Source of the DNA: Siphonodentalium dalli
Lineage: Eukaryota > Mollusca > Scaphopoda > Gadilida > Siphonodentaliidae
Assembly (NCBI GenBank): GCA_032622095.1
Contig: CP136068.1
Span: forward strand, 63,266,025 to 63,330,024
Reading direction: 5' to 3'
Length of the DNA stretch: 64,000 nucleotides
Shown here: positions 21,517 to 33,727 of the stretch, in pieces
How the letters are laid out: each line of letters starts with the position of its first letter
How positions within the stretch are numbered: the first letter of the stretch is position 1
The notes under the pieces: model-generated
Told to the model about the DNA's origin: nothing
What the model saw: only the letters and a program-made list of their open reading frames with translations
The model's database searches: none
Program-made: the position numbers and the translations under genes

Positions 21517-23076
21517 TTCTAGAGTACTTTTCGATGAGGAATTCAGTGGTGCTGATCGATTTTTTTTTAAATGGGACCAAATTCCATTTTTAAGGGCCTG
21601 AACCCCAATTTTTGGTTCAGCCCTTTATTCTCAAAGTTGAGCCCCCTGTTAGAATTTTATTGACCTATATGCATCAGTGCCACATATGGATATCATTTCT
21701 GATATTTTCTATAGCATTATAGGACGGGATTGACCGCCAAGGAGCTCTTGACCCTGAAAATCCAAAACGGCCGACTTCAAAATTAGCAAAAATTTAACAA
21801 AGTCAAGAATGATTAAAATAGTGCAAGATATAGAATTTTTTTTCATCTTTAAAGTATCAGCACCATTGTGCTTCCACTCATGAGTGCACAACAAGGTTTT
21901 GGATGGAATACATTGGTCCTAGAATGAAAAACTGACATTTTGACTAAATCAACAATTTTACGGTAATTGATTAGTAGTGCAAAATCTGCTGCAAACAAGG
22001 GTAGCTAATGCTATGATATGAATAAATACATGTGTTTATGAGTAGTTCATCCTTTTTATATTGATTTCACTGCCTTTGATATGAGATGGCTGCCAAAATG
22101 GCTATAAATGGGACGACATATATCACATCTACATCATTGTAAATAAGTGCAATTGGCATTTCATTTAAACTAGCTAACAGGAGAACAGTATGTCTTTTAT
22201 GCTATTCAAATGTTGAATTGCATTTTAGTTTGAAGTTTATTTTACTAAGTAAGGGTTATAGAGAATAGTTATTTACCAGAATCAATTGAGTGAAAGATGC
22301 GAATAATTCTGGTAATGAACTTAGAGCACAATTGACCTCACATAATGGGATTAGCTGGAATTCGCTGCTGAGCGTGTGTAGACCCTGACACACAACATAT
22401 GCATTTGCTGACTTGGAATATGCCTTGGAATTTGGTGAACGATTGTGCTCTAATCAACATAAATGTACAGATTGAGAATGGTTTTCAAAAAATTTTATCA
22501 ACAATTTAAAAGCTGATCTGATTTAAGTGACACAAGCTAAACACTTTTACTAAATGGAATGACCAGCTGTTTGCTTCATGCAGCAACCACATGTTGCGAT
22601 CTTTATTTGGGTATTGCATCGTTGCATAGTAAAAACATGTAATCAGATGAGAGATGGCCATATATACCAGTATATATTTCAGAAGTAATCAATTCTACCA
22701 AAAGGACTATGACAACTGATCTCACAACAAGATTTAGGAAATGATGGAATCATCACTAATCAATCAATAGTAGAATGAGCTTTTGTCAGTCCCACATTAA
22801 TTTTAATTGGCCATAGTTGCAGCACTTGCAGGTTGAAGATGAGGGTTTATAATTTCCCTAACATAATTCTTTATAATAGCTAATAGCCCTCATAACTTAC
22901 CATTCTTAAGAAATTTTCATTTTCAATAGCAATTTTGTGCAAAAGCCAGTGTCTGTATGAAACATTCAAGAACATATATATTTCAAAATATTTAATAATG
23001 GGTTCACTGATGTTTGCTAAGCAATTGGAATAGTCATCTCAATTATGTCCAGTTTGCAGCAACCAGCAGCCATTAT
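21517..23076. other. Unassigned AT-rich DNA
   Basis: About 1.5 kb with no recognised gene, repeat end or splice-flanked frame. A short GCTGCCAAAATGG motif near 22090 hints at old repeat material. Confidence 0.5.
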
Positions 23077-26000
23077 TAGCTCAACTTACTTTTGTAAGTT
23101 TGAGCTATTGCCATGGCTTGGCGTCCGTCGTCCGTGTGTCTGTGTGTCCGTGTGTCCGTGTGTCCGTGTGTCCGTGTGTCCGTGTGTCCGTGTGTCCGTC
23201 AACAATTTCCTTTGGCGCGGGCTACAGGTCGTACCTTTGGTCTGATCTTTATGAAATTTTGCATGAATGTTGACATTGACATGTAGATGGGAACGAGTCA
23301 TTTTGGGGTCATTCGGCCAAAAAACATGGACGCTGGTGGCCATCTTGGATTTCAAAATTCAATCCATTGGCGCGGGCTACAGGTCGTACTGTTCTTTTGA
23401 TCATCATGAAATTTGTCATGGATGTTAATATTGACATGTAGATGGGAACGAGTCATTTTGGGGTCGTTCGGCCAAAAAACATGGCCGTCAGCAGCCATCT
23501 TGGATTTTACTCTTTGCATGACTAAATCATTTGGCGCAGGCTACAGGTCGTAGTTTTGATTGGAACTTCATGAAATTTGTCATGGATGTTAACAATGACA
23601 TGTAGATGGGAACGAGTGATTTTGGGGTTGTTCGGCCAAAAAACATGGCCGCCAGCAGCCATCTTGGATTTTACTCTTTGCATGACTAAATCCTTTGGCG
23701 CGGGCTACAGGTCGTACCTTTGGTCTGATCTTTATGAAATTTGTCATGAATGTTGACATTGGCATGTAGATGGGAACGAGTCATTTTGGGGTCATTCGGC
23801 CAAAAAACATGGCCACTGGTGGCCATTTTGGATTTCAAAATTCAATCCATTGGCGCGGGCTACAGGTCGTACTGTTCGTCTGATCATTATGAAATTTGTC
23901 ATGGATGTTAATATTAACATGTAGATGGGAACGAGTGATTTTGGGGTCGTTCGGCCAAAAAACATGGCCGCTGGCAGCCATCATGGATTTTACTCTTTGC
24001 ATGACTAAATCCTTTGGCGCGGGCTACAGGTCGTACCTTTGGTCTGACCTTTATTAAATTTGTCATGAATATTGATATTGACATGTATATGGGAACGAGT
24101 CATTTTGGGGTCATACGGCCAAAAAACATGGCCGCTGGCAGCCATCTTGGATTTTACTCTTTGCATGACTAAATCCTTTGCCGCAGGCTACAGGTCGTAG
24201 TTTTGATCAGAACTTCATGAAATTTGTCATGGATGTTAACAATGACATGTCGATGGGAACGAGTGATTTTGGGGTTGTTCGGCCAAAAAACATGGCCGCC
24301 AGCAGCCATCATGGATTTTACTCTTTGCATGACTAAATCCTTTGGCGCGGGCTACAGGTCGTACCTATGGTCTGATCTTTATGAATTTTGTCATGAATGT
24401 TGACATTGACATGTAGATGGGAACGAGTGATTTTGGGGTCATTCGGCCAAAATACATGGCCGCTGGTGGCCATTTTGCATTTCAAAATTCAATCCATTGG
24501 CGCGGGCTACAGGTCGTGCTGTTCGTCTGATCATCATGAAATTTGTCATGGATGTTAATATTGACATGTAGATGGGAACGAGTGATTTTGGGGTCGTTCG
24601 GCCAAAAAACATGGCCGCTGGCAGCCATCATGGATTTTACTCTTTGCATGACTAAATTCTTTGGCGCGGGCTACAGGTCGTACCTTTGGTCTGACCTTTA
24701 TTAAATTTGTCATGAATATTGATATTGACATGTATATGGGAACGAGTCATTTTGGGGTCATACGGCCAAAAAACATGGCCGCTGGCAGCCATCTTGGATT
24801 TTACTCTTTGCATGACTAAATCATTTGGCGCAGGCTACAGGTCGTAGTTTTGATCAGAACTTCATGAAATTTGTCATGGATGTTAACAATGACATGTAGA
24901 TGGGAACGAGTGATTTTGGGGCTGTTCGGCCAAAAAACATGGCCGCCAGCAGCCATCATGGATTTTACTCTTTGCATGACTAAATCCTTTGGCGCGGGCT
25001 ACAGGTCGTACCTATGGTCTGATCTTTATGAATTTTGTCATGAATGTTGACATTGACATGTAGATGGGAACGAGTGATTTTGGGGTCATTCGGCCAAAAA
25101 ACATGGCCGCTGGTGGCCATTTTGGATTTCAAAATTCAATCCATTGGCGCGGGCTACAGGTCGTGCTGTTCGTCTGATCATCATGAAATTTGTCATGGAT
25201 GTTAATATTGACATGTAGATGGGAACGAGTGATTTTGGGGTCGTTCAGCCAAAAAACATGGCCGCCAGCAGCCATCTTGGATTTTACTCTTTGCATGACT
25301 AAATTCTTTGGCGCGGGCTACAGGTTGTAGCTTTGGTCAGAACTTCATGAAATTTGTCATGGATGTTAACAATGACATGTAGATGGGAACGAGTGATTTT
25401 GGGGTTGTTCGGCCAAAAAACATGGCCGCCAGCAGCCATCATGGATTTTACTCTTTGCATGACTAAATCCTTTGGCGCGGGCTACAGGTCGTACCTATGG
25501 TCTGATCTTTATGAATTTTGTCATGAATGTTGACATTGACATGTAGATGGGAACGAGTCATTTTGGGGTCATTCGGCCAAAAAACATGGCCGCTGGTGGC
25601 CATTTTGGATTTCAAAATTCAATCCATTGGCGCGGGCTACAGGTCGTGCTGTTCGTCTGATCATCATGAAATTTGTCATGGATGTTAATATTGACATGTA
25701 GATGGGAAACGAGTGATTTTGGGGTCGTTCAGCCAAAAAACATGGCCGCCAGCAGCCATCTTGGATTTTACTCTTTGCATGACTAAATTCTTTGGCGCGG
25801 GCTACAGGTTGTAGCTTTGGTCAGAACTTCATGAAATTTGTCATGGATTTTAACAATGACATGTAGATGGGAACGAGTGATTTTGGGGGCGTTCGGCCAA
25901 AAAACATGGCCGCCAGCAGCCATCTTGGATTTTACTCTTTGCATGACTAAATCCTTTGGCGCAGGTTACAGGTCGTACCTTTGGTCTGACCTTTATGAAA

Positions 26001-26774
26001 TTTGTCATGAATATTGATATTGACATGTATATGGGAACGAGTCATTTTGGGGTCATACGGCCAAAAAACATGGCCGCTGGCAGCCATCTTGGATTTCAAA
26101 ATTCAATCCATTGGCACGGGCTACAGGTCGTACTGTTTGTCTGATCATGATATTTATCATGGATGTTAATATTAACATGTAGATGGGAACGAGTCATTTT
26201 GGGGTCGTTTGGCTAAAAAACATGTCCGCCAGCAGCCATATTGGATTTTACTCTTTGCATGAATAAATCCTTTGGTGCGGGCTACAGGTCGTAGCTTTGG
26301 TCGGAACTTCATGAAATTTGTCATCTATGTTAACAATGACATGTAGATGGGAAACGAGTCATTTTGGGGTCGTTCAGCCGAAAAACATGGCCGCCAGCAG
26401 CCATCTTGGATTTTACTCTTTGCATGACTAAATCCATTGGCACAGGCTACAGGTCATACCTTTGATCAGATCATTATGAGATTTGTAAAGGCTGTAGATG
26501 GGAACAAGTCATTTTGGGGTAATTCGGAAAAAAAACATGGCTGTCGGTGGCCATTTTAGAATTTACTCTTTGCATCAATAAATCCTTTGGCACACCATAA
26601 TCACCACATCCCTGATCCGATCATTATGAAACCTGTTATGAATGTTGATATTGACATGTACATCTAGTCTTACTTAGACATTTCAATTAGCACTTTTCCT
26701 ATTCCTCCATTTACTGTCGACCATTAAATTATTCCCCTACCTAAGTTGAGCTACAGTGTCATTGACACTTTCAT
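23077..26774 (+). mobile_element. Helentron-like element, family A, expanded into a tandem array
   Basis: The head hairpin TAGCTCAACTTAC...GTAAGTTTGAGCTA lies at 23077-23107. The exact inverse TAAGTTGAGCTA lies at 26742-26753, followed by the stem-loop AGTGTC-ATT-GACACT (26755-26769) and TTCAT. Between them are more than 20 body units alternating 155 bp (ending ...TTTCAAAATTCAATCCATTGG) and 164 bp (ending ...TTGCATGACTAAATCCTTTGG), counted from GGCGCGGGCTACAGG. Unit lengths are not multiples of three and frames do not persist, so this is not coding. Short copies at 9901 and 35033 have only a few units. Confidence 0.9.
23124..23200. repeat. (CCGTGTGT)n microsatellite in the head of the family A element
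   Basis: About eight copies of an 8-bp unit GTGTGTCC directly follow GGCGTCCGTCGTCC. Other family copies have one to three units here, so this is a variable-length head repeat. Confidence 0.9.
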
Positions 26775-27130
26775 TAAAATATTTCACAATGTTACAAGTT
26801 TTTTAATATTTTCTACATAGTGTGGCTTAATTATCCTTGATTTGTTCAGATTGCTTTGCTCTACCTGAGTATCATAGCAAATTTATTAGCATGACCACTT
26901 AACTAGAGATGAATACTGCCATATGAGTATGTTGTGACTTAAAGGGCAGTGGTAAATAATGGTTGAGTCTTTTTTAAATATAATTCTAGTATGATTGTTG
27001 AAAACCTACACAATACTATCTTGGCCTTATAAGAGTCATGTTTATTTAGGATTGTAGTTCAATTGAGTATTTGTCACTAAAAACAAGCATTCTGATTGGC
27101 CGAGAGCGGATAACTTTAGTTTTCGATTCA
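26775..27130. other. Unassigned DNA
   Basis: No gene seen. AAGCATTCTGATTGGCC (near 27087) starts a GC-richer patch leading into the duplication that follows. Confidence 0.4.
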
Positions 27131-27135
27131 GCGAC

Positions 27136-27440
27136 ATCGGCCGCTTCAGCGTGCATCAAATCTGAATGTAGCACTGTCAAATTTCATTGGCACAGAACGA
27201 GTAGCGAAACGAGCACACCCGCGCGTTGTTGTCTATAGATACCGTTCATCGGCCGCTTCAGCGTGCATCAAATCTGAATGTGGCATGGTACAATTTCTTC
27301 GGCGCAGAACGGAGTAGCGAAAAGAGCCAACCCGCCCACAGGAAATTGTTACGGAGCAGTGTTCCGAGTAACGCAATGAACAAACCCAACGATTTGTGCA
27401 CGATGACAACAGCAAAATGAAAGTCTCGATTCGTGTCATG
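27136..27440. repeat. Direct duplication, about 110-bp unit
   Basis: CATCGGCCGCTTCAGCGTGC with ATCAAATCTGAATGTRGCA and AGAACG.AGTAGCGAAA.GAG occurs at 27136 and again at 27247. A diverged third half (CCGAGTAACGCAATGAACAA) is near 27364. The overlapping open frames on both strands (27226-27439) are not supported by conservation. Confidence 0.7.
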
Positions 27441-27505
27441 AAAACGACTAAATGATACTTTTTATACAGTTTTTTTGCAAATTCCTTGCTAGATTGAATT
27501 ACAAT

Positions 27506-27651
27506 GGAGATAAACGTACCCTGTTTTGTTGTACATTCTGGGATTCGAGCATGAAAACAGTTTGTGAACTCGCCGGCAAGCCGGCTCGTTCACAAACTGT
27601 TTTCATGCTCGAATCCCAGAATGTACAACTCAACAGGGTATGTTTATCTCC
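27506..27651. repeat. Near-perfect 146-bp palindrome
   Basis: Each arm is 72-73 bases, starting GGAGATAAACRTACCCTGTT and ending at CCGGC-AA-GCCGG around 27578. Only about 6-8 differences separate the arms. It could extrude as a cruciform or, if transcribed, fold into one long hairpin. No clear target duplication. The open frame 27452-27691 is created by the palindrome. Confidence 0.9.
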
Positions 27652-27699
27652 TAAGTATGGACATGCAGTCCACCAGTCTCATGAAAATTAAATGGGCTA

Positions 27700-28748
27700 A
27701 GCGCAAGTAACATCTGGGCTCTGGGGACCCATTAATAGTGACAAATGCAACACAAATGAAAAATACATAGTAACTTTCCTCAAACATAGATTATAACTTG
27801 ACAATCATAGTGTTAGAATCAGAGAATATGTAGGCATGGTGCAGAGTGCAGACCATAAATTTCACTAGAATATCGTTACTTCATGTACATCACACCTAAA
27901 GCGACTGACACACATACATGTACATGTACACTATTTGATATGTACAATATATATATATATCTCCTGTACCAAACCATTTACAGTTTTTTTTACTGACATT
28001 TTTGGAGTGAAGATTTATATGGCACATATACATGCATCAGAAAGTCAATTAATAAAAGTCAATTAAAGAGATGAAATGAAAAATAAAATTGTGCAGAAAT
28101 AATGGAGATCCATATTGCATTACAACATCCATAGATCGACAAAAACATCTGACAAAATATGGTGAATGACTATTTGACATTGTGATTAGTAACTGACTTC
28201 CATGTCTTGTGCATGTATTTTCTCATGGCCAGTCTGGTATCATAAAGTGAAGTTCTTCTGGGTCACCAAAACAAGTTTCTAATGGGCTGTATTTTATATA
28301 AATTTTACAGCATTGATGTTAATGTGATCATTTTCACTTGATAAATTGAAGCATGAGAGAGTATTGCATATCTTGGCTACCTGCAGAATGTGGCTTTGTC
28401 TTGTATGAATAGCTCTGCATATCAACTGATGCTCGTATTTTTCTTCTAACTCACTCTGAACTCAAAATACAACAGGATTGTGTTCTGAATTTCAAGCTCA
28501 TAAAGCTAGACACTTTAGAATCAAGCTTGCCAAGTATGTTTCTATGAACCTCACATGAACTCACTCAGTTGAACTCAAGGATGATTGTCAAGTTGGAAAA
28601 TATTTTGTATGCAGGAAGCCCTATATTTTTAATGTGTAGATTTATTATAACCGGACTGAAGCCCTTATATAATAATCTGAGGAAGGATTATTTTCAGTCT
28701 TTATTACTGGATATCACACCAATAGCCAATAGACATGCATTTATTAGT
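27700..28748. other. Unassigned DNA
   Basis: A short (AT)n run lies near 27945. I see no gene or element end before the family C element at 28749. Confidence 0.45.
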
Positions 28749-29341
28749 TATACCCCCCGCAACGAAGTTAGGGGGCGTATACTGAAGTCAGCTCGTCCGT
28801 CCGTCCGTGGACACAAATTTGTCCGGAGTTTTTCTCAGTCGTTTTTTTATCAATTTCCTTGAAACTTGGCACAGATATCAACCACCATGGGAACCTGTGC
28901 ACCTGCGATTATGACGTCTGTCGGACCTTTTTTGGTGGAGTTATCCCTTTTTTTCTTCTTAGAAATTTTTCGCAACATGTATACTTTTGTCCGAGCTTTT
29001 ATTCCTACATTTTTAGGTCAATTTTTTAAAAACGTGGCACAGATATTTAGTACCATGAGAACTTGTGCACCTGCGATTATGACGTCTGTCCGACATTTTT
29101 TGTGTGGAGTTATTCCCCTTTTTCGACTTAGAATTTTTTTCGCAACATGCATAATTTATTCCAAGCTTTTATTCCTACATTTTTCGGTCAATAGGTTTAA
29201 GATTAGGGTTATGGTTGTACACCTGCAATTGGAACTGTTATTTTATTATTTTAACTAAATGTTTACTGACATGTGAAACATCTTAGTATTTTAAAAACAG
29301 GGGGGTATCCGTAGTCCCATTGGGACAGTCACACCTCTAGT
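28749..29341 (+). mobile_element. Helentron-like non-autonomous element, family C, copy 2
   Basis: The head ATACCCCCC (28750-28758) pairs with GGGGGCGTAT just downstream and has its inverse GGGGGGTAT at 29300-29308. A perfect stem-loop GTCCC-ATT-GGGAC (29314-29326) precedes the terminus CACACCTCTAG. The flanks are AGT|TATACC and CTAGT|TTTG, the same T|T junction as copy 1. The body matches 16558-17301 with one internal unit fewer. The open frame across it (28866-29258) also exists in broken form in copy 1 and is not a gene. Confidence 0.9.
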
Positions 29342-30545
29342 TTTGAACAGGACAATATCTTTTAATATTTCTGTAACGGCATTCTTTCTTATGACTTATT
29401 TTCTTACAAACTCCCAAATTTGAACCAGAAATAATTTAGGGCAAATATACATCAACATGTAAATATACATATATGTTCAAATTCATAAAAAAACCACATA
29501 CTAAATCAGGATATAAATATAGGCGATTATGCCGGCTAGCCATTATTTGTTCTAAAATAGTGTGTCGCATGCAGGCAACGTCGGACCTCATTGATCACAG
29601 GGTGATTTTACCAGGACAGGCAAAACTGAACTTGAATAACTACGTAATACAACATGTAGCATATGATTTAGGTCCTTGCTTACCCATGAAAATACCATGA
29701 CACGAAAACGTGATCTGTCGTGTTTTGAAACTAGTGCAGACCATGTTCACTATTGAACAACTGGCACTATTAACATCAGAACTCAAATGTTCGTGATGAT
29801 CTCACAATAGACCGACTTTTCTCAGAATCGCTACGACCAAATGTCCAATTCTGACATAGTGGCACGATTATATCAACATTTACTATGTCATTTTATCAAA
29901 CTACTGGCTTCAAACTGCCATTGACTGCTGTTTACACCTCTTGGCAAATTATTGTTTACAAATGATTCATATTCCGCTTTGTGCACATGAGCACTATGTT
30001 CTTTCTTTACTGAACCATCTCACAGAGGTCCTTTAAAACCCATCCTGAGTTCAGATTCAGAAGTTATGCCTTCTTTGGTTCAATTGGAAATATCAACTCT
30101 CCTGAAAATAGTACAGATGCAAGTTTTCTATGTACTCCATATATTTATCAATACTTGTCAAAAGTTGACCTGATGGAACTTGGGCTGACTCACCGTATTG
30201 GGTTTACTCACTCAATTAACATCACATAGTCCAACATTGGTCTGGTTCTGCAACTTAGCCAGTTTCAGTTTACCTCCATATTAAATTAATATTAAAAGAT
30301 CTCTTCTTCTTTTTCTGGAATACCAGATTCCGACGGAATTCTCATTCTGCTACAGGATATGTCATCATCATCATCATCATCAAGATCACAGAAACAAGTC
30401 TTGTGACTTCTAGTTCCGGTAACATGCAGTGAATTTGTTTTACATTTAGAGTTAATAATATGTCCTTCCAGTACATCATGGACATCTAGCAAGTGTTATC
30501 ATCAAACACATACTTCTTGTCAGGAGTCCTTGTGTTTATGTAAAT
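29342..30545. other. Unassigned DNA with a GAT/CAT microsatellite
   Basis: A (CAT)n run lies near 30363-30381. No gene, promoter or element end recognised. Confidence 0.45.
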
Positions 30546-32100
30546 TTGAACTGGTCTAGGCTTCCATCTGAAATGCTAAATTGTGTGAGAGAGTTCCAGT
30601 CTTGTATAACACGGTTTGTGAAGAAAAATTTCCTTCTGTTCTTTCGAACTTATGCCATCTGGAGTTTAGTCAGATTAGATCAACGTTTCTGGAAAAAACA
30701 TGCTTGGCTCAACATTATAGCATCCATTTCGGATCTTATATACCTCTATGAGGTCACCCTTGAATCTCCTGAATTTCAAGGACATCAGGTTCAGTCTTAT
30801 TAATCGTTCTTTGTAATCGACGTTTGTCTTAATTGTGGAACTAACTTTGTCGCCCTTCATTGTATTCTTTCAAGTGTTATACTTTGGTACTTCAGGTATG
30901 TGTTCCAGATAATAGTATTTGATAATAGGCCGGACCATGCTAATATATATTAAAGGCTCTGAATGTCGGGATGTCTTATTGTGTGATGGTTATGTTAAAT
31001 ATGCTGAGTACTTGGTTGGATTTGTTGACCACTATATTGATCTTAAATAAAATTTGAGCTTATCATCAATGAGAACAACCAAATCTGACTAAAATGGGAG
31101 GTTTGTCTGGCGTGTCGTGTCGTCCATGCAGTAGCGGTTTACCGGATTGTTGTGACCAAAGTGTATTACGTGTATTTTTGCTGAGTTGAAATATAGCTGC
31201 CAGTCGAAGGACCATTTGCGCACAATATTAATTTAAAGGCCGACTTAATTTTCGTATCCCCAGATCACACTATATAAAATATATGCCATATTAGATACCA
31301 TTCTAAAGAGGAAACTCCAAAACATTGTATTTTCAATTTATTTGATGTAATAAACTGTGAACATGTTGTTTTTGTTGAGAAACCAATGTCTGTTTTGTGC
31401 TGAAGTTTCAACACAAAGTCTATTACTTTCAATGGAAGGGGAATAACTCTATATGATTACAGTTATACCCTTTCCATTGAAAATAAACTTTTCTTTGAAT
31501 TTTCTTGCATTTTGGGAGCCATAACGGGCAAAATGATTTTATGATTTCAGCTATTCGATAATAGGCAGGATCATACTGATATATAAGGCTCTGAATGTCA
31601 GGATGTCTAATTGTGTGAAGGTTCTGTTAATTATGCTGAGTACTTGGTTGGCTTTGTTGACCACAATATTGATCTGTACATAACATTTGAGCTTATCATC
31701 AATGAGAACAACCAAATCTCGTTCTGATGAACTTACTAAAATGGGAGGTTTGTCTGGCGTGAGCGGTTTACCGGATTGTTGTGACCAAAGTGTACTACTA
31801 CTTAATTTTCAAACCCCCAGATCACACTATATAAAATATATGCTGCATTTTCAGTATTGTCGTCTTCTCTCCATATGATTTCATTTTTAACAAAATCCTT
31901 TGATGTGGAACACTGTCAAAGGCTTTCTTGAAATCAAGGTATATTGCATCAACAGGCTCTTTTGCATGAAGACTGGAGGCGACAGCAGACATACATTCTA
32001 TAAGCTGGGTCTTACAAGATTGGCCATTCCTAAATCCGTTCTTCCATGTGTGAAACAATAGCATCACGAACGATTGACTTTAAAAGTTTGAACAAAATGC
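30546..32100 (-). pseudogene. LINE retrotransposon remnant (reverse transcriptase, 3' half)
   Basis: On the minus strand, in order: 32067-31822 encodes the palm block KNGFRNGQSCKTQLIE...DAIYLDFKKAFDSVPHQRIL; 31757-31557 encodes the connection/thumb block with DLVVLIDDKLK, VVNKANQVLSIINRTF and FRALYISMILP; 30860-30675 encodes ERLIRLNLMSLKFRRFKGDL; 30645-30546 encodes RRKFFFTNRVIQDWNSL. These are the usual blocks of CR1/Jockey-type LINE reverse transcriptases and their C-terminal tail. The thumb block is duplicated: a second, more diverged copy lies at 30912-31125. The YADD-type catalytic block between palm and thumb was not seen, and frames shift several times, so it is dead. The 5' end, endonuclease and 3' tail were not found. 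Confidence 0.85.
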
Positions 32101-32200
32101 AATTCACCAATGTTGATGGCCAAGTACAGTCAGGAATCAGCACAGTCAAATGCATTTGAAATTATCCCACGATGGATGCACTGTTTTCATTGAACGTTGA

Positions 32201-32625
32201 GTGCAGGCTACGAGTTATCTTGTACTAGACTATATTCCAGGGTGCCATTACAAGTTTTCTCATACTTGCTATGGGGTCTAGATATTCTGCTGTAGAAATT
32301 TAAGAAATTGAGTTCCCCACATAAACATGATTTCAACCATCTTAGGAAGCTCAAATATATATGGGATGTGAGGGAAGCCACTGCATCTCTGTACTAAAAG
32401 AACCTAACTGAGGCCGAAAGTATGGTTTTACTGACACATTGGCCCCTGACTCCGCTGTGCCGTCTGAATTGGAATTTTATGATAAGATCCACAAAAGCCG
32501 TAACATTCTGCACTCCAGAATAACGAGTTAGTTATAATAGTAGACATCAATTTTGAAGTGGCATCATCACACATGTAAGGTTGTATTTGTAAAAATTTAG
32601 GTACGAGATAACTCGTAGTCGGCAC
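32201..32625. repeat. Inverted GATAACTCGTAGTC motifs bounding 0.4 kb
   Basis: GTGCAGGCTACGAGTTATCT (32201-32220) and GAGATAACTCGTAGTCGGCAC (32605-32625) are inverted. The same motif pair occurs in a 69-bp version at 34945-35013 (GATAACTCATAGTCG.CAC and its complement). It may mark the ends of a small foldback element; the interior shows no gene. Confidence 0.5.
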
Positions 32626-32746
32626 CCAGCACCATCCATCTAAACCTGAAATGCGGGATACGATATTCACCGCCTGTGCCAACAAGTTATGTCATAGCCA
32701 GAACTACCGCAGGCTTCTCCAAAAGGTCAAATGAGCACATGTTTAT

Positions 32747-33310
32747 TAGCTCACCTGAGACGAAGTCTCCGGTGGAGCTATAGTCATCACTCCTCGTCCG
32801 TCCATCCGTCTGCCCCTCCATCCATCCGTCCGTCCGTCCATCCGTCAACAATTCTTTGAACATCTTCTCCTCTGGAACCGTAAGACCAAATTGGTTCATA
32901 TTTGGTGTGGATGTTCCCTAGGTGACTCATTCAGATTTGTTCAAATGAGGTTACTGGGTCAAATAGTTGCGAAACCAGGGCCATAACTCTATTCCTCGAT
33001 AGTAATTCTTACAACGACTTCTTGTCCAGAACCATTCGGCTGATTTAGCTAATATTTGGTATGGAGGGTTCTTGGGTGACTGGTGTTCAGATTTGTTCAA
33101 ATGAGGTCACCCGGTCAATTAGTTAAGAAACCAGGGCCATAACTCATAGTAATTCTTAGAATGACTTCTTCTAAAAAAATATTGGGCCGATTTAGCTTAT
33201 ATTTTGTACGGAGGGACCTTGGGTGACTGGGGTTCAGATTTGTTCAAATGGGGTCACTGGGTCAGATAGGGGCAGAGCCAGGGACATAACTAAAACAAAT
33301 AACATTTTTG
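32747..33310 (+). mobile_element. Helentron-like element, family B, copy 1 (3' end not found)
   Basis: The head hairpin AGCTCACCTGAGAC-GAA-GTCTCCGGTGGAGCT lies at 32748-32779, then TATAGTCATCACTCCTCG and a CCGTCCATCCGTC run, then CAACAATTCTTTGAACATCT. Three body units of about 160 bp follow, each with TTTGGTRTGGAKG, CAGATTTGTTCAAATG and CCAGGGMCATAACT. The inverse of the head and a 3' stem-loop, expected from the other families, were not found before 33727, so the copy is probably 3'-truncated. Confidence 0.75.
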
Positions 33311-33727
33311 CATTTTGACTTTTAATTTTTTTTAGACACATCACATCTACCCCACCACACCCTCCCCCACCCCACCTCCTGTCCCTGCCACACCACGATG
33401 TACCATACCATATTATCTCTGCCTAGTTCACCCCTTTAAAATCCTTGTTTTGATCACAGCTGTAGCAGTGACACAAAGCTGTTTGTGCAGTCGTTAAAAC
33501 CTAATTATCTACATGTCAACACCTCTCCAAGGCATGCTGATAGTGGTTTCATGAATGGAATTTAATCCCAGAGAATGCACTGGGTTTCAAGGTCATGGGA
33601 ATTTTGTTAAGCTAATGTAGTCAGGCATTCAAATAAATCATGTATGTCATATTCTCTCAGGGATTTCCTCAGTGTTGGGGGGGGGGGGGGTTGATTGACA
33701 GATTTGTTCAATGAAATGTAATTTTTA

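Noticed and set aside
23124-23200. CRISPR-like regular repeats
   Set aside because: It is an 8-bp microsatellite without spacers in a eukaryotic mobile element.
23086-26144. Open frames across the 155/164-bp array, such as 23086-23355 (-) and 25956-26144 (+)
   Set aside because: Unit lengths are not multiples of three, frames are lost from unit to unit, and the peptides are translations of the repeat.
28866-29258. 130-residue open frame in the family C element
   Set aside because: The homologous part of copy 1 (16558-17301) is broken into several frames, so it is repeat DNA that happens to be open.
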